Shown here: piece by piece, positions 9,147-16,420 of the stretch | Layout: the number at the start of each line of letters is the position of its first letter | How positions within the stretch are numbered: position 1 is the stretch's first letter | NCBI GenBank assembly: GCA_964525015.1 | Contig: CAZGFY010000003.1 | Span: 62,001-126,000, forward strand | Length of the DNA: 64,000 bases | Direction of reading: 5' to 3' | DNA from: RGIG3102 sp964525015 | GTDB taxonomy: Bacteria; Bacillota; Clostridia; Oscillospirales; Ruminococcaceae | Program-made: the position numbers and the translations under genes | The notes under the pieces: model-generated | The model's input: only the letters and a program-made list of their open reading frames with translations | Databases searched by the model: none | Told to the model about the DNA's origin: nothing

Positions 9147-10309
9147 TTAACTACCAAGATTTACTAAATGAAGAATTCAAAACTATTCCACCGTCTGGAA
9201 TAAGAAAATTCTTCTCACTTGCTATGCAAAGCGAAGATTCGATTGTTTTAGCAGTTGGCGAGCCAGATTTTAAAACTCCGTGGAGAGTTAGGCAAGCGGC
9301 AATAACAGCGCTTGAAAAAGGGCGCACTTGGTATACTGCAAATGCAGGTATGCCACAGCTCTTAGAAGCTATTTCAAATTATCAAAAAAGAAGATTTAAT
9401 CTTGAATACTCAGCAGATGAAATTTTTGTAACTGTTGGTGGTAGTGAGGCTATTGATGTTTGTTTTAGGGTTTTATTAAATGAAGGGGACGAGGTTATTA
9501 TGCCAACTCCGTCTTACGTTAGCTATGCGCCACTTGCAAAATTATGTAAGGCGAAATTAGTTGAAATAAAAACAACAAAAGAGAATGATTTTAAAATCAC
9601 AGCCAAAGAATTAAAAAAAGCAATAACTGATAAAACAAAAATTTTAATACTGCCTTTTCCATCTAATCCAACAGGGGCTGTTATGAATGTAGAGGATTAT
9701 GAAGAGCTTGCAGAAATTATAAAAGATACTAATATTATAGTGATGACTGATGAAATCTATGCCGAGCTTACCTTTGGTCAAAAGCATGTTTCATTTGCAA
9801 ATGTAAAAGGGATGAAAGATAGAACAATTGTTATAAACGGATTTTCAAAAGCCTACTCAATGACTGGCTGGCGTCTTGGATATGTTATGGGGCCAAGAGA
9901 ATTAATCGAAGCGATGACAAAACTTCATCAATACGCAACAATTTGTGCACCTACTATCAGCCAATATGCAGCAATCGTTGCTTTAAATGAATGCGATGAA
10001 GAAGTTGAAAATATGCGTGATGAATATGATATGCGAAGAAAATACATAGTGGGTCAGCTAAATAGAATGGGGCTTTCAACTCACGATGTGAGAGGGGCGT
10101 TTTATGTTTTTTGCGATATTCGCTCCACTGGGCTCTCTAGCGAAACTTTCTGTGAAAGATTATTATTTGAGGGGAAAGTCGTGGTTGTTCCGGGGACTGC
10201 TTTTGGAGAAGCTGGCGAAGGATTTGTTAGAATATCATACTCTTATTCGCTTGAGCATATAAGGCAAGGGCTTGAAAAAATAGAAGAGTTTATATCTTCT
10301 TTAAAATAA
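9143..10309 (+). CDS. PLP-dependent class I aminotransferase (AlaT/PatA-like)
   Basis: The 388-residue protein is a fold type I aminotransferase. Visible motifs are the cofactor loop GGSEAIDVCFR, NPTGAV, the aspartate in MTDEIYAEL, and the Schiff-base lysine in GFSKAYSMTGWRLGY. The C-terminal RISYSYSLEHI carries the carboxylate-binding arginine. Substrates of close families are alanine, aspartate or aromatic amino acids with 2-oxoglutarate. Overlap with an Lrp-type regulator favours the AlaT/YugH group. An imperfect hairpin without a U-tract follows, before ispE. Confidence 0.9.
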   Translation: MINYQDLLNEEFKTIPPSGIRKFFSLAMQSEDSIVLAVGEPDFKTPWRVRQAAITALEKGRTWYTANAGMPQLLEAISNYQKRRFNLEYSADEIFVTVGGSEAIDVCFRVLLNEGDEVIMPTPSYVSYAPLAKLCKAKLVEIKTTKENDFKITAKELKKAITDKTKILILPFPSNPTGAVMNVEDYEELAEIIKDTNIIVMTDEIYAELTFGQKHVSFANVKGMKDRTIVINGFSKAYSMTGWRLGYVMGPRELIEAMTKLHQYATICAPTISQYAAIVALNECDEEVENMRDEYDMRRKYIVGQLNRMGLSTHDVRGAFYVFCDIRSTGLSSETFCERLLFEGKVVVVPGTAFGEAGEGFVRISYSYSLEHIRQGLEKIEEFISSLK

Positions 10310-10322
10310 ATTTTTACCATAC

Positions 10323-10356
10323 CCTTACGCTCGTAATCCGGATTATGTGAGTAAGG
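10323..10356 (+). repeat. intercistronic imperfect hairpin
   Basis: A 17-bp dyad centred on TCCGGA, with two mismatches and one wobble pair, lies between the aminotransferase and ispE. No T-run follows, so it is more likely an RNA-stability or processing hairpin, or a DNA dyad, than a terminator. Confidence 0.5.
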
Positions 10357-10375
10357 TTAGAAAGGGATTGAAGCT

Positions 10376-11245
10376 ATGGATAGCATAAAGGTTATAGCGC
10401 CTGCAAAAATAAATTTAAGCCTTGATGTAACGGGGATTGATGAAAAGGGATATCACCTATTAGATATGGTGATGCAAACTATATCAATTTTTGAATATAT
10501 AACCCTTACAAAGCAGGATACAATTGAATTAAAATCAAATGCAAAATACATCCCAACAAACGAAAAGAACACAGCTGTTAAAGCGGCAATAAAATTTTTT
10601 GAATACACTAAAATATCAGGTGGAGTGCTAATTGATATAACAAAAAGAGTTCCAATAAAGGCTGGTATGGCTGGGGGCAGTGCTGATGCAGCGGGAGTTA
10701 TTAGAGGGCTTGATTTTTTATATAAAACTAATCTTTCGACAAATGAGCTATTAAAAATTGGGCTGATGGTTGGAAGTGATGTTCCATTTATGTTAATTGG
10801 GGGCACTAAAAGAGTATCAGGAACAGGGGAGGTTATTTTACCAGCGCCTAAAATGCCAAACTGTTTTTTTGTGATTTGCATGCCGTTTGTTGGAGTTTCA
10901 ACTCCGGAAGCTTTTAAAAATTATGATGAATTAAATGAAAAAACTTTAGTTGAAACAGATAAATTAATCTCGGCTATAAAAGAGCAGGATTTAAAGAAAA
11001 TTTCAAAATATCTTGCTAACGACTTAGAAAAAGCAGCAAAAAGCGAATACACAAATGAGATTAAGGAAAAATTAATTTCACTTGGGGCACTAGGGAGTGT
11101 TATGACAGGAAGTGGTGCGGCTGTATTTGGGATTTTTGATAATGAAGAAATGGCAAAAAAGGCAAAAGAAGCCTTAAAACCAGATTATAAAAGCGTGTTT
11201 TTAGCACAGCCAATATCATTTGGGGCATCAATTAAAAGAAAATAA
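10376..11245 (+). CDS. ispE: 4-diphosphocytidyl-2-C-methyl-D-erythritol kinase
   Basis: IspE is the GHMP kinase of the MEP isoprenoid pathway; it phosphorylates CDP-methylerythritol in the cytoplasm. The 289 residues match the usual length. The N-terminal APAKINLSLDV and the ATP-binding loop KAGMAGGSADAAG (near residue 100) are diagnostic, as is the C-terminal VMTGSGAAVFGIF. The organism therefore makes isoprenoids by the MEP route. The ATG at 10376 follows AAAGGG. ispE sits downstream of the aminotransferase and may be partly co-transcribed with it; the lipoprotein at 11277 follows closely. Confidence 0.95.
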   Translation: MDSIKVIAPAKINLSLDVTGIDEKGYHLLDMVMQTISIFEYITLTKQDTIELKSNAKYIPTNEKNTAVKAAIKFFEYTKISGGVLIDITKRVPIKAGMAGGSADAAGVIRGLDFLYKTNLSTNELLKIGLMVGSDVPFMLIGGTKRVSGTGEVILPAPKMPNCFFVICMPFVGVSTPEAFKNYDELNEKTLVETDKLISAIKEQDLKKISKYLANDLEKAAKSEYTNEIKEKLISLGALGSVMTGSGAAVFGIFDNEEMAKKAKEALKPDYKSVFLAQPISFGASIKRK

Positions 11246-11276
11246 ATAATTTTTATAAGATAGAAAGGAATTTCTT

Positions 11277-12341
11277 ATGAAAAAACGAATTATATTATTG
11301 CTAAGCTTTGTGTTATTGTTTTTTTCGGCTTGTTCTTCTAGTGAAACAAGTGATGGAGTTGCCACGGAATTATATAATCCAGCAAGCTTTAATGAAGAAA
11401 AAGGATATAGCGTTTATATTAAAGATGGCTTGAATTACGGGATTTATGAATATGATATAAATAGCCTTACAAAAACTGATATAGGAGTAAATTTGCCTGT
11501 AAATAATAGCGAAACCTCATTTTTACATAGCTTTTTATTTAATGATTATATCTATGTGATTTCCTCATCAATTTACTATGATAGCTTTATTACACAAATT
11601 TCAGCATCTAATCCAAGTGAAATGCAAACTATCCGTTTTGAGGATGATGAATTTATAACCTTTGAAGAAGATTTTGATAATATTGTTTTTTCTAATGATA
11701 AACTTTATATAATCCTTTCAAAAAATAATTTTTTATCAGATGGGCATTCAGATTATATAACCGAAGTTGATTTTTCTTCTCTAACTTATGATACTTTAAA
11801 AGAAGTGCCAATTGATGCTTTTATTCTATCAAGCTATCAAAATCAAATTTATATTGATGCTGTTGAAAGCCCTGTGCATTTTATATATAACTATGATGTT
11901 GACACTAAAGAAATTGATATTTTAAAAGAAAGCCTAACTTTAACGGAAAGCTATGTTTTGCAAGGGGATTTTTTATTCACGATGAAAGAAGCAAACACTG
12001 GAATTAAAAGAGAAAATCTTTTAACCCACGAAATCCTAGATGTAACCTTAGAAAACACAGTGAAACGCTCTTCATTAGTTGGAGTTTATGATAATAGGGT
12101 TGTGTTTGGATATGAAAGGCTGGAGGAATACAATTTTTATAATATGAATTTAGATGGAATGGCACTAACTGAAATTCTTTTATATTATGATAATCAGGAA
12201 ACTATCCCGCCGATAATTATCGCAGAGCTTGAAAATGATTTTATAGTAAAGCTAATAAATGATATGGGAGAGGAAGAGATTGCAATTATTAAAAAATCAG
12301 ATTTTTGGATAAATCGAAATTCTTTTTCTTTCTTTTCATAA
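11277..12341 (+). CDS. hypothetical lipoprotein
   Basis: A clear lipoprotein signal is present: MKKR, a hydrophobic core, and FSAC with the lipid-modified Cys19. The mature 335 residues are rich in Tyr, Asp and Asn. Short repeated strands such as FNDYIYVISS, FSNDKLYIILS and YQNQIYIDAV recall the blades of a beta-propeller. I do not recognise a named family. The protein should face outward on the membrane. AGAAAGGAA precedes the ATG. It lies 31 bp after ispE, so co-transcription is likely though the functions appear unrelated. Confidence 0.75.
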   Translation: MKKRIILLLSFVLLFFSACSSSETSDGVATELYNPASFNEEKGYSVYIKDGLNYGIYEYDINSLTKTDIGVNLPVNNSETSFLHSFLFNDYIYVISSSIYYDSFITQISASNPSEMQTIRFEDDEFITFEEDFDNIVFSNDKLYIILSKNNFLSDGHSDYITEVDFSSLTYDTLKEVPIDAFILSSYQNQIYIDAVESPVHFIYNYDVDTKEIDILKESLTLTESYVLQGDFLFTMKEANTGIKRENLLTHEILDVTLENTVKRSSLVGVYDNRVVFGYERLEEYNFYNMNLDGMALTEILLYYDNQETIPPIIIAELENDFIVKLINDMGEEEIAIIKKSDFWINRNSFSFFS

Positions 12342-12367
12342 ATCATAAATAATTCACAATTTTTTAT

Positions 12368-12397
12368 TTGCTTTTTAAAGAGGATTTGTGATAAAAT
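12368..12397 (+). promoter_or_regulatory. possible promoter of deoD
   Basis: TTGCTT and TAAAAT are separated by 18 bp, upstream of the folded leader. The match is moderate only. Confidence 0.4.
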
Positions 12398-12407
12398 ATA
12401 AATATGT

Positions 12408-12508
12408 TAAGGAATGATTTTAAATAAATCAATCCTTAGTGGCAATGCCTTATTATTTTATAAAAGAAGTGTTCTTTTTTTATAAGCTAGATTTTAAGGC
12501 ATTGTCAC
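12408..12508 (+). promoter_or_regulatory. structured 5' leader of deoD
   Basis: Two consecutive hairpins occupy the leader. The first pairs 12408-12420 with 12426-12438 (13 bp, one mismatch). The second pairs 12439-12452 with 12495-12508 (14 bp, one wobble) and encloses an inner stem of 12458-12469 with 12474-12485. The deoD start lies 37 nt further on. The structure matches no riboswitch I know. It could be an attenuator or a small inverted-repeat insertion. Confidence 0.5.
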
Positions 12509-12544
12509 ACAACCAAAGAAGAGTTATCAAAGGAGATACAAATT

Positions 12545-13264
12545 ATGTCAGAATTTAAAGGTACGCCGCACAATCATGCAAAGGTTGGCGATATTGCAAA
12601 AACAGTTTTAATGCCGGGTGATCCACTTCGTGCAAAGTTTATTGCAGATACTTTTTTAGAAAATGTTAAACAATTCAACTCAGTTAGAGGTATGCTAGGT
12701 TTTACTGGTACTTATAAAGGTGTTGAAGTTTCAGTTATGGGTAGTGGTATGGGTATGCCAAGTATCGGTATTTACTCATATGAATTATATGAATTTTACG
12801 GTGTTGAAAATATTATCCGTGTTGGCTCTGCTGGTGGCTACAAAGCTGAGCACGCTTTATTCGATGTTATCATTGCAGAAGAAGCTTATAGTAAATCAAG
12901 CTATGCATTAGCTGCTTTTGGATATGAAGATAAAGTTTTAAGACCAACTCCAGTTATTAACGACCAATTAAAAGCATCTGCTAAAGAAATTGGAAAAACT
13001 TTAAAATCTGGTATGATACACTCAAGCGACACGTTCTATGCAGACCCATCAACAAGAGGCAAATTCGATGGATTTGAGCCAGATTGCGTTGAAATGGAAA
13101 GCTTTGCATTATTCGCAAACGCAAAATATTTAAATAAAAATGCTGCTTGTATCGTTACGATTTCAGATAGCCTGGTTTTACAGCAATACACAACTGCACA
13201 GGAAAGACAAACTGCATTTTTAGATATGATGGAAATTGCACTTGAAGCAGCTATCAAACTATAA
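12545..13264 (+). CDS. deoD: purine-nucleoside phosphorylase, DeoD type
   Basis: DeoD cleaves purine (deoxy)nucleosides with phosphate to base and (deoxy)ribose 1-phosphate, for salvage. The 239-residue length and the motifs GDIAKTVLMPGDPLRAKF, VMGSGMGMPSIGIY, RVGSAGGY and EMESFALF are those of the hexameric NP-I family. The proton-donor aspartate is likely the one in TISDSL. The ATG at 12545 follows AAAGGAGA. The gene has a long structured leader and its own terminator, so it forms a single-gene unit. Confidence 0.95.
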   Translation: MSEFKGTPHNHAKVGDIAKTVLMPGDPLRAKFIADTFLENVKQFNSVRGMLGFTGTYKGVEVSVMGSGMGMPSIGIYSYELYEFYGVENIIRVGSAGGYKAEHALFDVIIAEEAYSKSSYALAAFGYEDKVLRPTPVINDQLKASAKEIGKTLKSGMIHSSDTFYADPSTRGKFDGFEPDCVEMESFALFANAKYLNKNAACIVTISDSLVLQQYTTAQERQTAFLDMMEIALEAAIKL

Positions 13265-13275
13265 TTAACATTTTT

Positions 13276-13307
13276 AAAAGCTGATTTATTTAAAATCAGC
13301 TTTTTTT
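13276..13307 (+). terminator. terminator of deoD
   Basis: Arms AAAAGCTGATTT and AAATCAGCTTTT are followed by a T run. Confidence 0.85.
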
Positions 13308-13320
13308 ATAGAATTTTTAT

Positions 13321-13349
13321 TTGTATTAATTTATAAAAAGTGGTATAAT
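13321..13349 (+). promoter_or_regulatory. sigma-A promoter of the small membrane protein gene
   Basis: TTGTAT and TATAAT are separated by 17 bp, 39 bp before the ATG at 13389. Confidence 0.7.
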
Positions 13350-13388
13350 AATATATATCAATAATTAAAAGGACAAGGTGGCAATTTT

Positions 13389-13802
13389 ATGAATTTAACA
13401 AGCAAACTTTTATTAAATAAAAACACGGCAAAATTTGCTATTTCAGCATTGCAAATTTACAAAACTTATTTAAACACTAAAGTTCACGGGTTAGCTTTTA
13501 CAATTAATAATCTAAAAAAACTCACTTTGCCAGCTAATTCAAAAACTAAAGAAATAGAAAAAGAAGAAAAAAAGGAGGAAAAGGATATGAAAGGATTTTT
13601 GAAGTTTTTTGCAGTGGCAGCTCTAGCAGCACTTGCAGCAGCGGTATATTATATGTATAAAAAAGATAAACACCTAAGAAATCTTGAAGATATGATGTAT
13701 GGCGAACATTTTGAAGACGACTATTTTGATGATGAAGCATCTGATTTCACTTCTTATGAAGAAGTATTAGAAGAAGCTAGCCAGCCAGAAGAAACAATCT
13801 AA
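13389..13802 (+). CDS. hypothetical small membrane protein with a possible internal start
   Basis: The 137-residue frame opens at an ATG behind AAGGTGG. A second, stronger site (AAAGGAGG, 13572-13578) precedes an in-frame ATG at 13587, which would give a 71-residue protein. The shorter form starts MKGFLKFF and has one Ala-rich membrane segment, a basic YKKDKHL stop-transfer and an acidic tail. The first 66 residues are basic and end in a Lys/Glu-rich stretch. Either the long form or both forms may be made. I do not recognise a family. A promoter at 13321 supports transcription of the whole frame. Confidence 0.65.
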   Translation: MNLTSKLLLNKNTAKFAISALQIYKTYLNTKVHGLAFTINNLKKLTLPANSKTKEIEKEEKKEEKDMKGFLKFFAVAALAALAAAVYYMYKKDKHLRNLEDMMYGEHFEDDYFDDEASDFTSYEEVLEEASQPEETI

Positions 13803-13810
13803 TAAAAAAC

Positions 13811-13841
13811 AAAAATTCCGATTGCTAAAATCGGAATTTTT
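13811..13841. terminator. bidirectional rho-independent terminator
   Basis: Arms AAAAATTCCGAT and ATCGGAATTTTT lie between convergent genes. Confidence 0.85.
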
Positions 13842-13853
13842 TATTTATTATAT

Positions 13854-14426
13854 TTAATAGCTTGCTGAAATTCTTTTATCTAAAGATTGTTCGATATCTT
13901 CTGGGAACATAAATCTTGAAATTGAAAATTTTTGCGGTTTTTTATTATTGTTTAAAACTAATGTATATTCAATAAATTCCATTGCTGGATAAATGCTTGA
14001 AATTATCTGTTTGTCACTGCTTTTTATATCACTGATTTTTACAAAAACGCCCTTACTCACTAAATAATTATCCCCGATATAAACTCCTATTGAACTAGAA
14101 TATACAAATATTAGAAATGCTGAATGAAGAATTGTGCTAAGGGGGTTGTTTTCGGCTAAAATATTGAAAATATTTAATAAAAACATAAGCCATAAAAATA
14201 AATTCATTATCTGATTTTGAATAGAAAATGATATAGTTTTTAAATTATCTTTCTTTTTCATAACTCTAAAAAATATATAATTTTCTATGATTGCAGAAAA
14301 AATTATGCAGGATATAAGATAGCCAGCTATAAAAAAAGTGCTAGTAAAAAGCCCCATGCTATAAAAAGCTCCCATAAAAATTATACAGCTTATAAAAAAC
14401 AAGCTAAAACGATTTACTTTACTCAT
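13854..14426 (-). CDS. hypothetical membrane protein
   Basis: This 190-residue protein has four hydrophobic segments (about 8-25, 29-52, 70-90 and 98-118) and a soluble C-terminal domain of about 70 residues. That domain has a strand pattern (VKISDIKSS, EFIEYTLVL, PQKFSI) reminiscent of a small PH-like fold. AAGGTGG precedes the ATG at 14426. I do not recognise a family, and neighbouring genes do not suggest a role. The layout, membrane helices then a PH-like domain, is roughly the reverse of the hypothetical protein at 1001. Confidence 0.7.
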   Translation of the reverse strand: MSKVNRFSLFFISCIIFMGAFYSMGLFTSTFFIAGYLISCIIFSAIIENYIFFRVMKKKDNLKTISFSIQNQIMNLFLWLMFLLNIFNILAENNPLSTILHSAFLIFVYSSSIGVYIGDNYLVSKGVFVKISDIKSSDKQIISSIYPAMEFIEYTLVLNNNKKPQKFSISRFMFPEDIEQSLDKRISASY

Positions 14427-14505
14427 TTTAATTCCACCTTACTAATTATCGAAAGATTGATTATATCATAAGAATAGTATATATCATATTTTTTATTAAG
14501 TCAAT

Positions 14506-14538
14506 ATAGGGTGGTTCGGATTATATCTGTCACCCTAT
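14506..14538. repeat. 8-bp inverted repeat
   Basis: ATAGGGTG and CACCCTAT flank a 17-nt loop upstream of the minus-strand membrane protein and downstream of the FMN-binding lipoprotein. The GC-richer stem stands out in AT-rich DNA; its role is unknown. Confidence 0.35.
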
Positions 14539-14559
14539 TCATAAAAATAATACAAAAAA

Positions 14560-14584
14560 ATAAACATCGCATAGCGATGTTTAT
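14560..14584 (-). terminator. terminator of the FMN-binding lipoprotein gene
   Basis: An 11-bp stem (core AAACATCGC) with an ATA loop is followed on the minus strand by a long T run. Confidence 0.85.
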
Positions 14585-14598
14585 TAAATGCAATAAGA

Positions 14599-15129
14599 TT
14601 ATTTAGCTTGAGCAGTTGCTAAAGCAGCTGTTACAGCTTCTTTGATAGCTTCTGAAGTGATTGTTGCCCCTGCAACTGTATCAACTTCTGCTGAGTTAGC
14701 TTCAACCATTGCTGCTGGAACGCTTGTTAGAGCTTCTTCAGCTGCTGGGATTAATTGACCTTGGTTGTCAGTTACTTCAACTGATACTAGAGCGCCAGCG
14801 TCGTCAAGTTCAACAACAACTGTCATTTCTGTTAAGTAAGCTTGATAGTCAGCGTTATCTTCTGTGTAAACAACTGTGTAAACATTTCCATCAACTGTTA
14901 CAGCTGGTAGGTTTGCAACTGGTTCGCCTTCTGTTTCTTCAGTTGTATCTTCTTCAGTTGTTTCTTCTGTAGTTTCTTCAGTAGCTTCTTCGCCTTCTGT
15001 AGTTTCTTCAGTTGTTGTTTCTTCTGTAACTGTTCCTTCAGTTGTTGTTTCTTCTTCTGTTGTGCTTGAGCAAGCAACTAGTGATAGTGCAAGAGCTGCT
15101 GCTAATGCTAATGCTAGAAATTTTTTCAT
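14599..15129 (-). CDS. FMN-binding-domain lipoprotein
   Basis: The start at 15129 follows GGAGG and gives a lipoprotein signal with lipobox LVAC (Cys20). A roughly 50-residue Thr/Glu repeat region (TTEE units) comes next, a likely wall spacer. The C-terminal 80 residues form a small FMN_bind domain ending VDTVAGATITSEAIKEAV. Family members receive a covalent FMN from ApbE on the threonine of a D-x-x-(S/T)-G-A-T-x-T type motif and act in extracytosolic electron transfer. Here the residue before GAT is alanine rather than Ser/Thr. No apbE or rnf gene is in the window. A redox role is inferred from the family. Confidence 0.85.
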   Translation of the reverse strand: MKKFLALALAAALALSLVACSSTTEEETTTEGTVTEETTTEETTEGEEATEETTEETTEEDTTEETEGEPVANLPAVTVDGNVYTVVYTEDNADYQAYLTEMTVVVELDDAGALVSVEVTDNQGQLIPAAEEALTSVPAAMVEANSAEVDTVAGATITSEAIKEAVTAALATAQAK

Positions 15130-15286
15130 AATAAAAATCCTCCAATAAGTTTTGTTTTTTCCAAAGATTATTCTTAAAGATATCTCTAAGATAGACATAT
15201 ATTAATCCTTTTTAATCTAAAAATCAATAGTATTTCATTCTTTGTAACTAATTCGATATTTTTACTTAATCTTTTTGTAACCTTTG

Positions 15287-15826
15287 TTATTTATTTAGTA
15301 ATGCAAATCTTAAATGATCTTCTCTAATGCCGTTTATTTCAAGGAATTCTTTAGAATATCCTTCCTCTTCAAAATTCAACTTTTTTAAAACAGCAAGACT
15401 TTTTAAATTTTTAGGCATAACAGCAGCTTCTATTCGATATAATTTTAAATCTGCAAATGCAAACCTAATTATTTCCTTAATTGCCTCATTCATATATCCT
15501 TTGCCTTGATAATCTTTATCGAGTTTATAGGATAAATAACAGCTCCTAACACTACCACCCATAACGCTTGCAATAGAAACAGTGCCTATTATGTTTTTTT
15601 CACCTTTTACTTGTAGCCAAAAGCGAAATTCATTCATTTTTATAGCCTCTTTTAAATCATCTTTAAGATATCTTTTTTGCCCTTGCTTTGTGTAGTATTC
15701 GGGATATCTTTCTGGCTCAGTCCAAGCAAAGCTTTCCTTATTTCTTGTGTGAAAATCTGCTACTTCCTTTGCAAGACGAGGATTTGATAGGATTAAATAA
15801 AGCCTTGGAGTTAATAATTTTTCCAT
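15287..15826 (-). CDS. GNAT-family N-acetyltransferase, RimJ/RimL type
   Basis: The 179-residue protein has the RimJ/RimL layout: LLTPRLYLIL at the N-terminus, IIGTVSI in strand 4, the acetyl-CoA pyrophosphate loop DYQGKGYMNEA, and MPKNLKSLAVLKKLNF in the C-terminal part. Such enzymes acetylate ribosomal-protein N-termini or small-molecule amines; the substrate cannot be told. AAAGGG precedes the ATG at 15826. It is divergent from the PPOX-fold gene at 15927. Confidence 0.9.
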   Translation of the reverse strand: MEKLLTPRLYLILSNPRLAKEVADFHTRNKESFAWTEPERYPEYYTKQGQKRYLKDDLKEAIKMNEFRFWLQVKGEKNIIGTVSIASVMGGSVRSCYLSYKLDKDYQGKGYMNEAIKEIIRFAFADLKLYRIEAAVMPKNLKSLAVLKKLNFEEEGYSKEFLEINGIREDHLRFALLNK

Positions 15827-15862
15827 TTATAAGCCCTTTCTTTGTTTTTTTAAAGATATTCC

Positions 15863-15891
15863 TTGTTTTATTTAAAAATATATCTTATAAT
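15863..15891 (+). promoter_or_regulatory. sigma-A promoter for the PPOX-M24 pair
   Basis: TTGTTT and TATAAT are separated by 17 bp. A second overlapping TATAAT starts at 15891. Confidence 0.65.
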
Positions 15892-15926
15892 ATAATTTAT
15901 TAAAATAGTTTAAGGAATGAAAAGTT

Positions 15927-16409
15927 ATGATGAAAATGCGCCGACATGATAGACAAGTAAATGATATTAATAAAATAAATGAATTTATTAAAGCTGCCCC
16001 TTTTATGAACCTTGCAATAAACACTGATAGTGGTGCGCCATATATAGTTGCACTTAATTATGGATATGAAATAATCGATAATGATATTATACTTTATTTC
16101 CACTGTGCAAAGCAAGGAAGAAAAATAGATTTAATAAATAAAAATAACGCTGTTAGTGTTCATATAACAGCAAGCAGTGAATTACTTCCAAGCGAAAAGG
16201 CAGAAGATTTTTCTTGCGCTTTTGCAAGCGTTTACTTAGAAGGTGTTTGCGAAATTATAGAAAACTATGAAGAAAAAAGAAAAGCCCTTGATTTATTATT
16301 AGTAAACGCTGGGCACACTGGAGATTTTAATTATCCAGAAAATATGGTTGATATAACTGCTGTTTATAAAATAATTTGCAAAGACTACACAGCTAAAGCA
16401 AGGGTTTAA
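15927..16409 (+). CDS. pyridoxamine 5'-phosphate oxidase-like flavin-binding protein (NimA type)
   Basis: This 160-residue protein belongs to the split-barrel PPOX-like group related to NimA. It starts with MRRHDRQV, typical of the group. It has a first strand set LAINTDSGAPYIVALNYGY, then YFHCAKQGRKIDLI, and a SVYLEGVCEII strand. These proteins bind FMN or F420 and reduce small electrophiles; some members act on nitroimidazoles. ATG codons at 15927 and 15930 are both possible starts after AAGGAATG. It is followed after 11 bp by the M24-family gene, so the two likely form one transcript. Confidence 0.85.
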   Translation: MMKMRRHDRQVNDINKINEFIKAAPFMNLAINTDSGAPYIVALNYGYEIIDNDIILYFHCAKQGRKIDLINKNNAVSVHITASSELLPSEKAEDFSCAFASVYLEGVCEIIENYEEKRKALDLLLVNAGHTGDFNYPENMVDITAVYKIICKDYTAKARV

Positions 16410-16420
16410 GGAGAAAATAT

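Noticed and set aside
12439..12508. Miniature inverted-repeat transposable element in the deoD leader
   Set aside because: No target-site duplication flanks the 14-bp arms and no second copy is seen in the window. I keep it as a leader structure.
14709..14972. Plus-strand Leu-rich ORF opposite the FMN-binding lipoprotein
   Set aside because: It is the complement of the Thr/Glu repeat region and has no ribosome site; a shadow of the real gene.
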